NCBI GenBank assembly: GCA_022393335.1 | Contig: JAJEKB010021838.1 | Location: 1 to 64,000 of the forward strand | Length of the DNA: 64,000 nt | DNA from: Macrotrachela quadricornifera | Lineage: Eukaryota; Rotifera; Eurotatoria; Philodinida; Philodinidae | Direction of reading: 5' to 3' | Shown: positions 50,520-62,570 of the stretch, piece after piece | Layout of the letters: each line of letters opens with the position of its first letter | Position numbering within the stretch: the stretch's first letter is position 1 | Program-made: the position numbers and the translations under genes | Notes under the pieces: model-generated | Seen by the model: only the letters and a program-made list of their open reading frames with translations | Told to the model about the DNA's origin: nothing | The model's database searches: none

Positions 50520-53010
50520 TTATTGGTCTATTTTTTCCCATATAATGACGCCTTTTAGATCATCAAATAAGGCATATGCCAGCTTCATTGAAATGATTGC
50601 TGTTTGAGTTGGTATTGGTGTTCCACGTTTTTTAATTGGCTTATAACCTTTAGTAATATCTTCTAAATTTATTGATATTGGTCCAATAATTGCGTCTTTA
50701 TCGTAGAGTAATGGAATTGGTGGATCATCATTTAAGCATTTATACACAAATACATACCAGTCAAGTATGTTATTGTTATTATTAATCAAACTTGTATCCA
50801 TTTCTCTACAAAAAAAAAAAGAAAAAAAACATCAAAGATTAAGAACAATTCATTACTTACTGCCTGGTGAATTCATCTTGTGTTTCTTTATAGAGAAGAC
50901 GAACAATTTGATGACTATTAAATTTATCTTTTGCCATAACAAATACAAGACAAGCTGGTCTTATACCTTCACCTGCACTCCTGGCTCGTTTTTCAGCATG
51001 TTTTCTAGCTCGAAAAAAATTGTTTGTGGTATAAAAACCGTAACCAAAGTCACCAGGACGTGCATTTCTTCTTTGAAATTTAATACCACGTGATACAATT
51101 GATTGAGCAGCTATTTCCGTCGTACCATGAAAGAAGAATATTTCTTCGTCTTTTGATTTGTTTAGAAATTTTGCCATTGAATTTAGAATACATGTTTCTT
51201 CTCCATATTTCATATAATCATTAACATAATAAATTTCTATGTCACGATTATATGATAATTCACCAGCTTTTACCGATTCATAAGTTTGTTTAACCCATCG
51301 TTTTGCATGTGAAGTATCGAAAGTAGGTAAAGGATATTGTCGTTGATTTACCAATCGATCAATAATTGAATATCGAATTAAATTGATAATCCCATAACCA
51401 TGATCATCATCCCATGTTTTAGCTTGTTCAGCAATAGTACCAGTAAGATAACTTGAAATTTCTTCATCTTTAAGTTGTTTAATAAATGTAATTAAATCAT
51501 ATTGTTGATGATCTTCAATATCAAATTGTTTTTTCCATTTGTTGTACACAGGTAAGATAAGATTTAATTTAAGACCAATTGAATCATTCAAAGTTGGATC
51601 TAATTCATCAAGAACTAAAAATAAATATCATTCATTACGCAAATAATTAAAGTTTAATTACATCCTAATGAGTCAATCTAGTCAAATATTTAAGGCCTTC
51701 CCTTTCCCCTAAGAAGAATAGTCCGTTTTCGTCAAAATTGTTGAAATTGAGATAAATGCATGGGAAGATAGCCCGTCTTCTGCTCTTTCATAAACGTTAT
51801 TGTTTTTTCTTTGGTATCTCATTTTTTCGCAAAATTTTCGTTAACCTCTCCTTGAAAACTATGCTTATTATTTTTAAAGAAACGAAAAGTGTCTTTCGTT
51901 TTCTCTCGGTTTATAACTTTTTGATCTTCTGATAAGGAATTATCGGTCCAGGCTCTTTCAATGTATTTAAATTTTTTTTTGTTTGAAAGCGCATGTCAAG
52001 ATGCAGGGCACCACAAAGTCCTTTTTTTAATTAAGCTTTGTTTTTTATTATATATTTAGACAATTATGTAATTGGATACACATTTTTGACGCGTTTTTTG
52101 AGTCATTGAACTTGTGAACCCTTTCTCCGCTAAAAAAGTAAGAATTTTAAAAAAAAGCTTTGTGGTGACCCGCATCCTGACATGCTCTTTCTAATAAAAA
52201 AAAAACAAATATGCAACATGAGCCTGGGCCGAGAAATCTTCACCAGAAGATGAGCTATTTTTTACCCTTGTTTGGTTCATATCTCTGTCAAACATAGTGA
52301 TATCGAGCTGAAACTTTTACCACAGCCTCCTCACTTCAGCCTCAACATATGCTCCAAATTTCAGATCATTTGAACGTACCTGGGCTGAGATCGATTTTCG
52401 AGGCGGGAGGCCTTAAATAGATCTCATTTATACTCAAGATAATTGCACAACTCGGTATATAAGTTTAACTTCAGTATTTATTTTTTATAACAAGATGATA
52501 AATATAAATCGATCGTTTATACATTAAAAGAAAATATCAATGAAGAGAGACTTACATTTTCACTGTCTGTGATGTGAAAGTTAGGCTCGTACAAAATGCC
52601 TAGGTAAGGCAGTACAATATTCTGAATAAGTCATTTTAATCAAAAAAGTTTTCATCACTCATCGTATCACTTCTTACTCACGATCATAATCATAATAAAA
52701 AAAAATTATCAAGTCGAACGATATTTGAGATTCATACTCATCTTTAAACGACTTCATGAGAACCGGTCTCAAAGTGACTTTTCATAATTTACTAATTCTA
52801 CTAGATTTACACAAGTTATCAGGAAAAACACCTACATGTACCAATTTCATGAAAATTATCATTTTCAAATGATGATGGTTGTTTTAAAACTTCCCTTTTC
52901 ATAATCATGACATCAGTGGGTGATGATGAAATTTCTTCAATAAGAATATGAGGGCGAGGACAAGGTAATGAATCATCGAGAGATGAAAAAGAATCATTTT
53001 GGGTTTGCAT
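50520..53010 (-). CDS. ADP-ribosyltransferase-fold protein, 3 exons, intact
   Basis: Exons are 53010-52842, 51614-50861 and 50805-50520, joined phase 1 then phase 2 into 402 residues without a stop. Residues 1-56 are Ser-rich. A helical region with Trp and Tyr follows (YNKWKKQFDIEDHQQYDLIT). The catalytic-looking part is EIFFFHGTTEIAAQSIVSRG then PGDFGYGFYTTNNFFRARKH, resembling the His..Tyr pattern of the PARP/ART fold and the DUF3990-type FGxGFYxT motif. The C-terminus holds IPLLYDKDAIIGPISINLED and a Lys-rich loop. The role is probably NAD-dependent modification of an unknown target. The second intron (1.2 kb) contains an old fold-back element. Unlike the neighbouring genes it shows no in-frame stop. 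The start is the first Met after a possible acceptor, so an upstream exon is not excluded. Confidence 0.75.
51690..52430. mobile_element. Old fold-back element in an intron, relative of the 53.5-kb palindrome
   Basis: Inverted blocks: AGGCTCTTTCAATGTATTTAAA..GCATGTCAAGATGC..CACAAAG (about 51951-52018) against CTTTGTGGTG..GCATCCTGACATGC (about 52160-52190). It shares CCTTGTTTGGTTCATATCTC and GTCAAAC with the 53.5-kb palindrome. Arms are diverged, so this copy is older. Ends are not resolved. Confidence 0.6.
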
Positions 53011-53455
53011 TGAACATGACGATATCTAAATATAGAAAACAAAATAAAGAAGATGATGAAATTAATAAAGTTTTGATCTTATTTCTTCATTATTTCATGC
53101 AAAAAAACTCAAAGAACTGTCTAGAATAAAATAAATTTGAACAAAAAAAAACGTTAAAGAGAAATTTTCAAATGTATCTATAGTTTAAATCAATATAGAA
53201 GAGCTAACATCTTAACCTTGGCATTGTTAAAAAGAGTCACTTCATCAAAACAATGAGAAAGCCATGACTTCCATCGTAGTCTATCGATCATATATATTTC
53301 ATATCGAACGTTCGATCAACTTGACGTCCTAACTAAAGTAATTCATTCTCACTTGACATAAGATCAATGCATCTACATTGACATCGGTGAAATGAAGTTT
53401 AGTTAATGGAAAACATATACTTGTACCAAAAAATCAATTAAATACATACTATATA

Positions 53456-54220
53456 CAGGCAAAGAAAAAATTTCTGGGACACGTAAAACAATGCAAACCT
53501 TCCTCCAAATCGATTTCGATCAAGATACATACAAATTGCATTATATTTTGAGGATATGTTTGGCCTATGATGGAGAAGTTATGGTAAAATTTTTAAGCCC
53601 TCTACCATGAGGTTTGATACAGATATGCACCAAACAAGGGCCAAACATAGCTGATTTTGTAACCCATTTTTCTCTGTCCACTCTCTTTCAATATATTAAA
53701 TTTTTTTTTGTTTGAAAGAGCATGTCAGAATGCAGAGTATGACAAAGTCCTTCTTTTAAAGCCCTTACTTTTTAAGCAAAGAAAACGAGAACAAGTTGAA
53801 TAACTCATGAAAACTTAGAAAACCTTTGAGAAACTACTAGGTATTTTCGACTTTTTTGAAAGAATTTTGAGTTATTCAGCTTGTTCTCGTTTTCTTTGCT
53901 TAAAAAGTAAGGGCTTTAAAAGAAGGACTTTGTCATACTCTGCATTCTGACATGCTCTTTCAAACAAAAAAAAAATTTAATATATTGAAAGAGAGTGGAC
54001 AGAGAAAAATGGGTTACAAAATCAGCTATGTTTGGCCCTTGTTTGGTGCATATCTCTGTCAAACCTCATGGTAGAGGGCTTAAAAATTTTACCATAACTT
54101 CTCCATCATAGGCCAAACATATCCTCAAAATATAATGCAATTTGTATGTATCTTGATCGAAATCGATTTGGAGGAAGGTTTGCATTGTTTTACGTGTCCC
54201 AGAAATTTTTTCTTTGCCTG
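53456..54220. mobile_element. Near-perfect 765-bp palindromic element with TA duplication
   Basis: The left end CAGGCAAAGAAAAAATTTCT and the right end (complement) are identical over the outer tens of bases. The two arms of about 345 bp match almost throughout around a spacer of about 70 bp. TA flanks both ends (53454-53455 and 54221-54222). Features along each arm: GGGACACGTAAAACAATGCA, GGCCTATGATGGAGAAGTTA, ATTAAATTTTTTTTTGTTTG. There is no coding capacity. Transcription would give a long double-stranded RNA. High arm identity suggests recent insertion or arm homogenisation. Confidence 0.92.
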
Positions 54221-54490
54221 TAGTATTTGCTTAAATCTATTAGATTTAATATGAGATGAAAACAAGTCATTTTTCAATTAGAAAAAGATTTCTGTAGATT
54301 ATTTCTTTAACTCTTTCATCTACTTCTAAATGACATATTAATTCATATACAAATTTTATATCAAATGATAAAATAAGATTTTCTATTTAACTTAACACCT
54401 TTTCTTCGACTCCCTTGAAAAATTTTTCAAAGTCAATTATTTGGTCATTTTCTCAAAATAAAGGACGATGAAGAGCTTAAGTGTTCTTAC

Positions 54491-54955
54491 AGTTTGTAAT
54501 GTTTCAATTAATGTATGTTTAACATCGATATTATCCATTTCTTCGATAATTGATTTGAGATATTGAACCGATTTCATTACAGTTTCTGGTGATTGATCTG
54601 GCATTTGTGTAAAACGAATAATATTTTCCATAAGTAAATTCCACTGTTGAGATTTATAACAATATTCAACAATAGCTAATATTATTCGACCATTTGAAAT
54701 AATATCTCCTGACTAAAAAGTTTAGAAGACAAATCAAATAATAAGAAGATTTTCTTGTTTTTTTTTCTACTACTTACTACTCTAGTTTCATTCTCAATTG
54801 TATAAAGACAATCAATAATTTCATTAAATTGATTATTCTAAAAAATAAAAAAGAAGAAATAAATATGTTGCAGATGCAACAATCATTCTCACTTTAAATA
54901 ATTCTTCACAGTGTTTCAATGTTTGATCAACCAATGTTGAATAATCGTTTTCCAT
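54491..54955 (-). pseudogene. PSMD12: N-terminal fragment of 26S proteasome subunit PSMD12/Rpn5
   Basis: Exons 54955-54893 (21 codons), 54837-54778 (20 codons) and 54712-54491 (74 codons) join in phase 0 to 115 residues without a stop: MENDYSTLVDQTLKHCEELF, then ETRV, then SNGRIILAIVEYCYKSQQWN and VKSVQ-like helices ending HTLIETLQT. This follows the PSMD12 N-terminus (VDYSATVDQ.., [31 protein letters not shown]). The family length is about 450 residues, yet no further PSMD12 exons were recognised before the palindrome at 54220 or beyond it. The gene is therefore truncated, as a partial duplicate or a broken copy. The proteasome lid needs the missing PCI domain, so function is unlikely. Confidence 0.8.
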
Positions 54956-55256
54956 TTTTTTAATATTTTATTTAATAAAAATCTGTTATCAAATTAAAAT
55001 TTTATCATAATAAAAAAGTTCTATAACATTTCAATTTAATCCATAGGAAGGTTTCTATCAAAAAACAAGGAAGTCTAACGTAGGAACTGTTATACACCAT
55101 ACTAAATTTAGAAGGCTACTAGTGTACAAGGTAATATTTCAAGAATGTCATTAATAATAATAAGTAATGCTAATTAAATGGGAGTCAGATTAATAAAGTA
55201 TGATACTGTCTAGCAATAAAATCTGGGATGTCTTAGTGCGAATATTATGTTTGAAG
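54956..55256. other. 5' flank of the PSMD12 fragment
   Basis: AT-rich, no gene seen; ends at the hAT-like element. Confidence 0.4.
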
Positions 55257-56376
55257 CAGAGATGTGCATCGCCCCTAAGAAACGTGGCGGAAGCGGTCAT
55301 CGGACTAAAGTCTTTTTGACCAGCAGGGCGACCACGGCCGATCCTCCTTATCCAATGAGTGCGGATGCTGGGCGGCCGCGCCTAAGGGTATAACTAGGGA
55401 AAATTTTTTTTGCCAATTTTTTGTTACAGTTGTTGCGCTATTTTATTTCTTAGAAAATAGTGTTTCATTTTGGTACATTTATGTATGAACAGCAATATAA
55501 AGTTGAAAATATCACGAAAGTATAGTTAATTAGGTAAGATATAACTAGACATATATTACTTATAAGATACTCATTTTCACTTGAACTTTTTTGTGGTTGA
55601 ATATGCGCAAATTTAAGTTGAAGGTAGATTTAAATATTATGCTTGTCATAATGAAATTCACTGAGTTTTGGGTTAGGTCGATTTGTTATAAGGATAATTT
55701 TTGATCAACATTGATCTAGGTTTGCTTTATAAATTGACAAATGAGTATTAAAGTGAGTTAAATCTTCACAGAATAGAAGCTCACCTTCAAGATTACAATT
55801 TTTTGAGAAAAATAGATGTTCACTTTGTTCAAAATAAGGACAAATCAATGAGATAAAAACTACAAGAACATGCATATTTCTATTAAATAGCGAAAAAAAA
55901 TTGACCTCAATACAAGTCTAGTTACAGACTTATAGCTTACAGGGGCACTGTGGGCAGTAAGCAAAGGTCAGGAGGGAAAAAATTTTCAATACTTTTGATA
56001 AAACTTTTCTGAGTAATGAATTTTAATAACAATTAAGTATCAATTTTGTATCGCACTTAATGTGCATTCATATGGGATACTATTTAGCTTTTGTGCGCAA
56101 TATGATTGCAAAAACTTAGAGCTCAAACAAAAAAGTTTGTCATCTGACTGCCCATTGTGAGGGAAGAGTAATAAAACTAACTACATCTCATAAAGAATGA
56201 ATCTGTCAATGATTAAATACTTTCTCTTATCTTTTAAGCAAAATTCCTAGCAACAGAGTTTAAAAGCTGGTTTGATAAAGGCGCGAAGATTTTATCAAAG
56301 AAGCAGAAATGGAGCAGCCACCTTCAAAAATCTTTTTCGGCGGCGCGACCACATTCGCGCGCAGCGTACGTCTCTG
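55257..56376. mobile_element. hAT-like element, 1.1 kb
   Basis: The left end is CAGAGATGTGCATCGCCCC and the complement of the right end is CAGAGACGTACGCTGCGCGC. Flanking octamers GTTTGAAG (55249-55256) and TTTTAAAG (56377-56384) agree at six of eight positions, consistent with an aged hAT duplication. Both subterminal zones are GC-rich (GGGCGGCCGCGCC at left, CGGCGGCGCGACC at right) around an AT-rich centre. No transposase frame. It shares the CAGAGATGTxCATCGC end with the MITE at 17.9 kb. Confidence 0.72.
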
Positions 56377-56384
56377 TTTTAAAG

Positions 56385-58249
56385 ATGAGTGTTGAGATCG
56401 GATTGTCTGGATGGAACGAAACAAAAATGAAATAAAAAGAAGCGACTCTCTCAAGACTTTATATATTAGATAGATGAACTACAATGGCTAAAGGATCGGT
56501 TGATCCGTTTTGCTTTAGATTGTTCATACAGTCTAGTATCGACTATCAAAAAAAAAAGAACTAATATACCACTTCTTCAAATTTTATCGACATTTTGTAA
56601 CTGTAAAAAAAAATAATAGAAACAGAATACTAACCAAGACAGTGAAAAAGAACTGAAGTGATGAAGATAACTTGTTTGTGAAGATGACCAATGAGTTCGA
56701 CATGGTGAAAATCAATGTCAAATAACTAGAAAAATACAACAAATGATTCAAATAAAACAAAAGATGAAATGCTGGATAGAAATAGTTACTATGAATTAAT
56801 TCTTCTTTTGTTGTGTCAAGTAGGAAATGAACAATCAAATATTTATTATCTATGTTAATTTATCAATAAATATATGATAATTTTCAAATAAATATATTTT
56901 GTTTTTAAGTAATTGAATAACAATGAAGATGACAAATATCGATGAAGATGATAAGAATCGATGTAATTTAAACAATAACAAATAATAGCCAAAATTTAAC
57001 TTGATCAATAGATAGGTAAACAGTGTATTATAATATTTAATAACAAATACTTTTAATAAATGATGAAAGAAAATTTTATAATCAAAATCTAAAATAATGA
57101 AAAACTTTTTTTTTCTAAGCTAAACTATCAATTAACAAAGATTTTTTTATTATTATTATTGTGATAGTAACAGAACCAGAATAAGCAGCTATAATAGTCT
57201 TTTGTTTATTAAACTTTCTGACAATGTATAATGTACTAACTTTTTTTTTCTTTGATAGCGAGAAATATCATATTGATAACATACCAGTATGAAACTTATT
57301 TAAAAACAAAAACCAATTGCCGTCTTTGAGATCTGAAAATCGATAAAAAAGAGGGGGGGGTTACCCTTAAATAAAATCATTTAACTAAGTTGGATTTTAA
57401 TTTGATAATTTCTTTATTCAATCCAAAATTAAAATCCTTTACACGTTTTTAAATATCATATTATTAGAAAATAAACTTTTCTTTGATATATAATAAATAA
57501 GAATAGACAATCGACTATTGACATTGATGTATATTAACATACTTTATAGATTCAGTAAACAATATCTGTTTATTTTATTTATTCAAAATGAATCAGATAT
57601 AAACAAAAGATAAAAATCATCATAGACGTGCACAATTACCTCACAGAATCAATCAATCACGTAAAAGAAAATTAAGATTGGCTAGGTTTATATGTCCAAT
57701 GGTATTAAAATTACACTTATAGCCTCCCTCTAATATAGAAAAGAGGGCGTTCAATATCAAAGTATAGACACATTTGTATGTCTTTTCGTTTGAAGGAAAG
57801 AAAAAGAATGTAAAAAAAATTTTCCGACTCTCTTAATTTCAGTGTGATATGATTGAAGTTTTCGAGGATGTGGCAAAGAAGTAAAAGTGGAGTTGGTGCA
57901 ATTGATGCAAGCACAATAATAGTAAAAAGTTGACTAAGAAGTATTAGCATGCATAGTGTTGACCTTTTCGTCTGCACGCTTATTTTCACTCCCAAAATCG
58001 AAATAAAAGTTCGATGAATTATTTTCTTTTTCTCTTTATTTCACTGTTTTTATCTATCGTATTTGTCTCACACATATTTATATAATTACCTTAGATTTAA
58101 GCATCCATTGAATGGATGATAATACATACTAATCTTCATTCAGAATTCGGCAAACAAAATGAAATATAGATATCTAAAGAGTTGGATTCAGAGATAGCAG
58201 CGACAGCTAAAGAATCTTGTGCTATTTTTTTTTTCATTTTTCACATACA
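56385..58249. other. AT-rich region with two small hydrophobic frames
   Basis: On the minus strand 57995-57717 encodes 92 residues starting MGVKISVQTKRSTLCMLILL with one or two hydrophobic spans. 56838-56584 encodes 84 residues rich in Phe and Leu with a donor-like GTTAGT after FFFTVL. They could be exons of a small membrane or GPCR-like protein, but no family motif supports this. A run of eight G occurs near 57353. Confidence 0.3.
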
Positions 58250-58362
58250 GGGTTCATGTTTAGGTTAAGCACCGCTCGCACTGATTGATGTCATTTACAC
58301 ACCCAGCACTGTGTGTGGGTGAGGGCACTATGATTGCGATGCTTAAACTAAACATGTACTAA
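58250..58362. repeat. Hairpin element with telomere-like G-rich strand
   Basis: GTTCATGTTTAGGTTAAGCA at the left pairs with TGCTTAAACTAAACATGTAC at the right. The inner part has its own hairpin (ACACACCCAGCACTGTGTGTGGGTG). It shares GTGTGGGTGAGGGC with the hairpin at 22.4 kb. Confidence 0.72.
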
Positions 58363-58790
58363 TAAATTAAAGAACCATACTTCTCATAATAATATCTTTA
58401 TTAAACTGATGAAATACCAATCTTATAATGAATGGATATCATTTAGAGACTTCTATTTTTTTACAGAAATTGTCATTTGTTGAAATCTCAAATTGAGGAA
58501 ACAACTCAATTTTTTCTTTTCAAATATCTACTTGACATTTAAAATACAAGAATTTTCCATTATAAAAAGTAAAAAGATTTACTAATTATTTTTATTTTTA
58601 ATTGACACATACGGGGGCGGCCCGAAGGGGTTGAAGCAGGAGGGGGTATGTTCAACATGGGAGAAAGTCTAAAAAAGCGAACTTTTTCCTTTGACGTCTA
58701 TCAATTTTCGAAAAATGTCTTACCTAGAGTACCCAATTTTTCTTAAAACCCAAAAATGATGATTTTTTTTCTTCCTACTATCGTAAACAT
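58363..58790. other. Intergenic with GC-rich patch
   Basis: No gene. A patch near 58611-58650 (GGGGGCGGCCCGAAGGGG, then GGAGGGGGT) is much richer in G than its surroundings and may be a remnant of an element end. Confidence 0.4.
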
Positions 58791-60903
58791 ATGAAATTGA
58801 TCTACAATTTTCATTTCAACATTGAAATTATCTTGGTGTGCAATGTCTTTGTGGACATGTACTTGCTCCATCTCATCCATCTTCACAATCATTTACTAAA
58901 AAAACAATTCTTTTATTATTTGTTTTTTAAGAATAAATGAAATGTTTGCTTATTTTCATCACATTTTGTTGATCATGCAATACATCGTTCATTTGGTGAA
59001 CCACAACGATGTTGATTATAACTACAATTTAATATAAATATTCGATTATTTTCATTATTAATAAATGAAAAATCTTTTGAACATGCACATGTATATGATT
59101 GATTTGTTGTTAATAAACATAAATGTGAATAACCATCATTATTTATTCCACAAGGATTTCGACCTAAAAATAATCTAAAATCTTTAAATTTGCTTTTTTT
59201 TCTACAGAGACTTTTACCCTGTAGTTGTAATGATGGATGAACAATTGTAAGAGAAACAATTTCATTAATAGTATTTGGTATAAATACATGTCTATTTCAA
59301 CCATTTAATGCATCACCATGAAATAATCAATGATTTATAAAATCTGACCAAACAACATAATCATTAATAAATGCAACATTTAAACAATATGGAACATAAT
59401 CATGACGAGAAAATGATATTTTACATTGAACACCATTATAATTACTAAATCTATAAAAAAAATAAAATAAAATTCCTTTTTAACATATTCGAATTTTTGT
59501 AAACGTTTATCAATCGAAAATATTTTTTGTATAATTATGTCAATTATTAAAGCTAATAGTCCAACTATATCTATACTAATTATTTTAACAAAATAACTTT
59601 CATTTAAATTAATTCTTCCAATATGTGTTTGTCTCCAATCCGAATAAAATAAATAACCAACTAATGGATCAATTGTAAAATAATTTGGTTATGATAAATA
59701 TCTTGAATTAAGTAATATTATACTATAATGACCATCTAATTCACTAAAATGAATTTCATATGTACCAATTAATTGATATAATTTTTTTCCTGTTCAATCA
59801 ATAGATAATGCACGAAGATAACGTATAGAATTTTCTTCAATTATAACTGTTGATTGGGTACCATTTTAATTTATTCGATAGATTTTATTAGAAATTATAT
59901 CATCAATAAATAATTTTCGATCTTTTCAATCATATGTTATACATGATAATTCATTAAAACCACGTGCAATTGTTAATACAGTTTGTTTATCAAGATCAAT
60001 AGCACGAATATAATATTTATTTGTATAAAATACATATGATACAAAAGTTCCTAAATTAACAAATATTTAATTCATTATTTTAATTAAAAAAAAAGAACAT
60101 ACAGTTTGTTCGATAACAAACAACTTCGTCCATCAAGACCTTTTTCATAACCCGATGTACATTTACATATATAAAAACCTATAATTCTATATAAAACATG
60201 ATATTTGAAAGATGTGTTTTGTTTCTATCTGAAATATTCTCGCATAATTGTTGACAAACACTTGGAGTTTCAATACATTCATTTATATTTAAATATTCAA
60301 TAGACAATGAATAGGAATGCAACAGCAGTCACTCATCGTATTCATACTACTGACAAATATAGAGAAGTTATTCAAGATAGGATTTGAAATATTTTAGAAA
60401 TCATTTCTGAGTGCTTTCTGAAAATTTATAGGGATCATTCAAAGATAGACCTTGAAAAAAAAACTCTAGAGACTATATCAGTGTCCTAATAGTACACTAT
60501 TGCATCCCTAACAATTTACCCCCACAATTTTTTTGATTCGTTGCTAATTTATAACCATTTCGACATGCATATCGAAATGAAATTAATATATTAACACAAT
60601 CATGTTCACATTCACTTAATATTGGTGAAACACATTCATTTACTTCGAAAAAAAATTTAATATTTTATAATCATAAAAGATTTTATCTTTGTTTTTCTTA
60701 GTGCATGATGCGGGTTCATCACTTCCATCAGTACAATTTCTTGCACCATTACAAACAACTTCATATGGTATACATTGTTTATTTCGACATTGAAATTGTT
60801 CAGCTGAGCATTGTTCAACTTGACATAATGATGGTTTTTTATCTGAATTATCATGACAATCATTACTAAAATAAGAATTATTATCTATATATATGAAGGG
60901 CAC
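58791..60903 (-). pseudogene. LDL-receptor-like protein, broken
   Basis: Minus-strand order from 60903: an LDL-receptor class A repeat (CSAEQFQCRNKQCIPYEVVC..DGSDEPASC), an EGF-like module (ECEHDCVN..FRYACRNGYKL), a calcium-binding EGF-like module (NINECIETPSVCQQLC, then FYICKCTSGYEKGLDGRSC), a beta-propeller of YWTD type (IRAIDLDKQTVLTIARGF, KLFIDDIISNKIYRI, FYSDWRQTHIGRI), a further EGF-like part (NPCGINNDG..CACSKDF), and more class A repeats near 58.9 kb (HRCGSPNERCIA, DCEDG). This is the LRP/LDLR plan of endocytic receptors. About a dozen stops interrupt it, for example after ITYD, RIN, LSID, FINH and CIA, mostly where Trp, Gln or Arg fits. Insertions separate some exons (60310-60520). 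The transmembrane end was not found. Confidence 0.82.
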
Positions 60904-61669
60904 CTATTTAAGTGCTAAGTAGAAAAATATAAATGCTAAGTAGATTATTGCTAAGTAAAATATATAGATACTCAGTAGAAAAATTAGATGCTCAGTGAAT
61001 TTATTAAATGCTTAGTGGAAATAATATTTCTCGGTGACTAAAATTTTTGCTAAGTTAAATAATTAATATCTAAATAAAATATTTAATTACTCAGCTGATA
61101 AATGAGATTGATAAGCTAGAAAATAAATTATATGGATAAAGAAAAAATATTGCTAAGTAAAAGTGACTATGACAAGAAAACGATTGTCAGCCTAGGTGTA
61201 GATCATACATTTTCTCTCGTTCGCTCTATTAGTACTGAGGGTGAGGGTAAACATCAACTTCTACTATGTTCAAGTATATTTTTCTCTTTCTTCCTGTGAA
61301 AATCACATATGATCTCCACTATTTTTCAGAAAATTCTTCTTCTTTAATCGCCTGTATATATATGTATCTGGCGATTAAAGTTTAGTTTTGTAGGTATTTT
61401 CCAATATGTGTTGGTACATCACATATGGACATTTTCTCTATACACTAGATATATTATTTCTTGATTTTCTCTATGAACTAGGTCATTTGAGGTGTTGGTT
61501 CTTTCCTATATGTTTTATATATTCTATGTTAGATTTTTCCTTTTCTATGCACGTGTCCATATATATATATGCGCACACATATCTATTGTTCGTTCGTTTC
61601 TTCATTTGTTATATTCTTCTTTCTGTTCTTGTTCTCTCTTTCACTTATTCATCTTCCTCGGCACTATAT
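60904..61669. repeat. Short tandem-like repeats and AT-rich spacer
   Basis: From 60905 to about 61160 a degenerate unit of about 20-24 bp recurs (GTGCTAAGTAGAAAAATATA, ATGCTAAGTAGATTATTG, GCTAAGTAAAATATATAG, ACTCAGTAGAAAAATTAG). The remainder, to 61669, shows no gene. Confidence 0.55.
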
Positions 61670-62430
61670 CAATTCGTCGCCATTCAATTCGTCGCATAGT
61701 CAATTAGTCGCAATCAATTCGTCGCATATATATGATGGCAAGAGAGACAAGTATAGAGAGAATCAATAATTGAATTACACGATTTAAACAAACTTGTTAC
61801 CTACCAAATTATTAGTTTCAAAAGTTTCGTAGGAAGTTTCTGAACTATACTGTGCTTAAACGAATTTACTATTAGTTTGATGAGAGCGTCCAGAGCATGA
61901 AACTTTCATTTTGAAACACAGGAAAAGCATTGATAATGTGTTTGTCACCATCGAATAACTATTGATTCAAGTGAACTGCTTCTTAGTTGATGCTGAGAAA
62001 GACTATTAAAAATCTTAAGAATATTAATATCAGCAAGACTTGCTCTCATTGTATGTTTAAGTTTTTCTGAATGGTTTATTTTTAATTGAGTACCAAATCC
62101 TAGTTATTTTCAACAAGAAAGTTAAATTAAATTTTATGCTTCATTTCATTTATTCTCAAAAACTTGTATCAACCTTTTTTTTAATTTTATTTTTTTCAGT
62201 CAAGTATGACTAGTAGATGTACTTAAGAACACTTTGGTGAACAGTATAGTCAGTTACAACTTTGTTTAAATCGTGTAATTCAATTATTGATTCTCTCTAT
62301 ACTTGTCTCTCTTGCCATCATATATATGCGACGAATTGATTGCGACTAATTGACTATGCGACGAATTGACCGGCGACGAATTGAACGCGACGAATTGATT
62401 GCGACGAATTGAATGGCGACGAATTGATCG
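61670..62430. mobile_element. Fold-back element with AATTCGTCGC arrays at both ends
   Basis: The left arm (61670-61795) and right arm (62270-62426) are inverted copies: CAATTCGTCGC units, then CATATATATGATGGCAAGAG, AGACAAGTATAGAGAGAATC and AATTGAATTACACGATTTAA. The right arm carries about three more CAATTCGTCGC units of 15-18 bp than the left. The 470-bp centre has no gene. Structure parallels the inverted AATTCGTA array at 21.8-22.2 kb. Confidence 0.85.
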
Positions 62431-62570
62431 GTCACCAAAAACATCATCATTTGATACTTTACGTGGTAGAGTTTTATGATATTGTTGACTTTGACTAGGA
62501 CGACGTTCATTATTTCTACTTGAACCTGACGAACGACGATTTCATTCAGCATAATAATCTAAATACAAAA
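62431..62570 (-). pseudogene. Possible isolated exon next to the fold-back element
   Basis: A minus-strand segment reads DYYAE, stop, NRRSSGSSRNNERRPSQSQQ and YHKTLPRKVSNDDVFGD, with an acceptor-like sequence upstream (TATTTAGATTATTATGC). The composition looks like a cytoplasmic tail. It may belong to the LDL-receptor-like gene or to another decayed gene. Confidence 0.35.

Noticed and set aside
58791..60903. LDL-receptor-like gene as an intact gene with many introns
   Set aside because: Stops fall inside YWTD and class A modules that continue in the same frame on both sides, so introns cannot explain them.
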